Origin: Cladocopium goreaui
Taxonomy: Eukaryota > Sar > Dinophyceae > Suessiales > Symbiodiniaceae
Direction: 5' to 3'
DNA: 64,000 nt
NCBI GenBank assembly: GCA_947184155.2
Contig: CAMXCT020002727.1
Span: 1 to 64,000 of the forward strand
Below the pieces are notes generated by a model, which saw only the letters and a list, made by a program, of their open reading frames with translations, was not told the DNA's origin and did no database searches. Within the stretch, counting starts at the first letter, position 1. Each line of letters begins with the position of its first letter. A program made the translations under genes and the position numbers. Shown in pieces: positions 63,779 to 64,000 of the stretch.

Positions 63779-63861
63779 GTCTCCGCTTCATGCCGACGCG
63801 ACAAAGGCACTACGCTCTCAGAGTCCGTGGATGAAGATTCAGTGGATTCCGCAGCATCAGC
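63779..63861 (-). CDS. Acidic protein gene, ESVVPLS exon
   Basis: Acceptor GTGGGCGGCAAG, then ADAAESTESSSTDSESVVPL, SRRHEAET before a stop if unspliced. It is the upstream paralogue of 63063-63146. The donor is unresolved (ACAAA|GTGATC or non-canonical), so the left edge is approximate. The gene continues beyond the right edge of the window. Confidence 0.5.
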
Positions 63862-63916
63862 CTTGCCGCCCACAAAAATCCAATGTTTCTCTGCAATGAA
63901 CGAATCTGGGTTCAAT

Positions 63917-64000
63917 GATCTGGGTAAATTATAATAATTCGCTAACCTGAAATAAAGCCATTTTGGGATGATTCCTCTTATTAACCATGATTCCAGTGAG
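63917..64000. mobile_element. Family J element, copy 2 (cut by window edge)
   Basis: ATCTGGGTAAATTATAATAA and GATTCCTCTTATTAACCATG match the left half of 28057-28181. The right end lies outside the window. Confidence 0.7.

Overview
The window looks like nuclear DNA of an intron-rich, repeat-rich protist, most likely a dinoflagellate (Suessiales/Symbiodiniaceae-like). The reasons are: no compact bacterial-style genes; short coding islands of 40-130 bases joined by phase-consistent GT-AG and many GC-AG introns; dozens of short terminal-inverted-repeat elements in several families; and kilobase-scale microsatellite and minisatellite arrays. The organism call is inference. No spliced-leader sequence, rRNA or tRNA was recognised.

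Layout. 1-3.2 kb holds GC-rich tandem arrays and a CTAT/CTCT microsatellite. 3.4-5.2 kb has terminal exons of one or two + strand genes. 6-8.7 kb has a chain of - strand exons, including a recognisable SAM-methyltransferase (FkbM-like) nucleotide-binding segment. 9.3-12.8 kb is almost all simple repeats. 13-22 kb has scattered, mostly - strand candidate exons among MITE-like elements and further arrays (19.1-20.3 kb). 22-43 kb is mainly AT-rich non-coding DNA with MITE-like elements, a 204-bp tandem array running into a 9-bp array (31.0-32.5 kb) and a TCTA array (41 kb).

The main gene lies on the - strand between about 59.43 and 43.54 kb. It encodes a protein built from a repeated module of about 85-100 residues that I do not recognise. 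Each module is split over three exon types in fixed order: type 1 (PYVY...AC..AGY.GLC.KSQ), type 2 (CA.GW..D.KGYW....KGCG) and type 3 (GAYCC.....IGDL). Five successive modules can be read, plus the end of a sixth upstream. Most splice phases agree and about half of the donors are GC. The last exon ends in a stop at 43537-43539. Its introns hold most of the repeats between 44 and 59 kb, including one of about 5.5 kb that contains a duplicated segment, a 2.1-kb insertion and two arrays.

Between 61.81 and 63.86 kb a second - strand gene encodes an acidic Asp/Glu/Ser-rich protein from small, phase-0, internally duplicated exons. Its 5' part runs off the right edge.

At least nine families of short inverted-repeat elements are present. 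Family A/H (ends CCCTCTGGT, TA at the target) is the commonest. Family D (ends CCCATAGGATCCATG) has a 3-base target duplication in all five copies. Family B (ends CTGGTTGGTGG) has 10-11 base flanking duplications in two copies. Several carry CTGGT/ACCAG at their ends, which reads as a splice donor and acceptor in either orientation, so they are candidate introner-type elements. Exon boundaries come from reading frame, phase and splice dinucleotides only and need transcript data.
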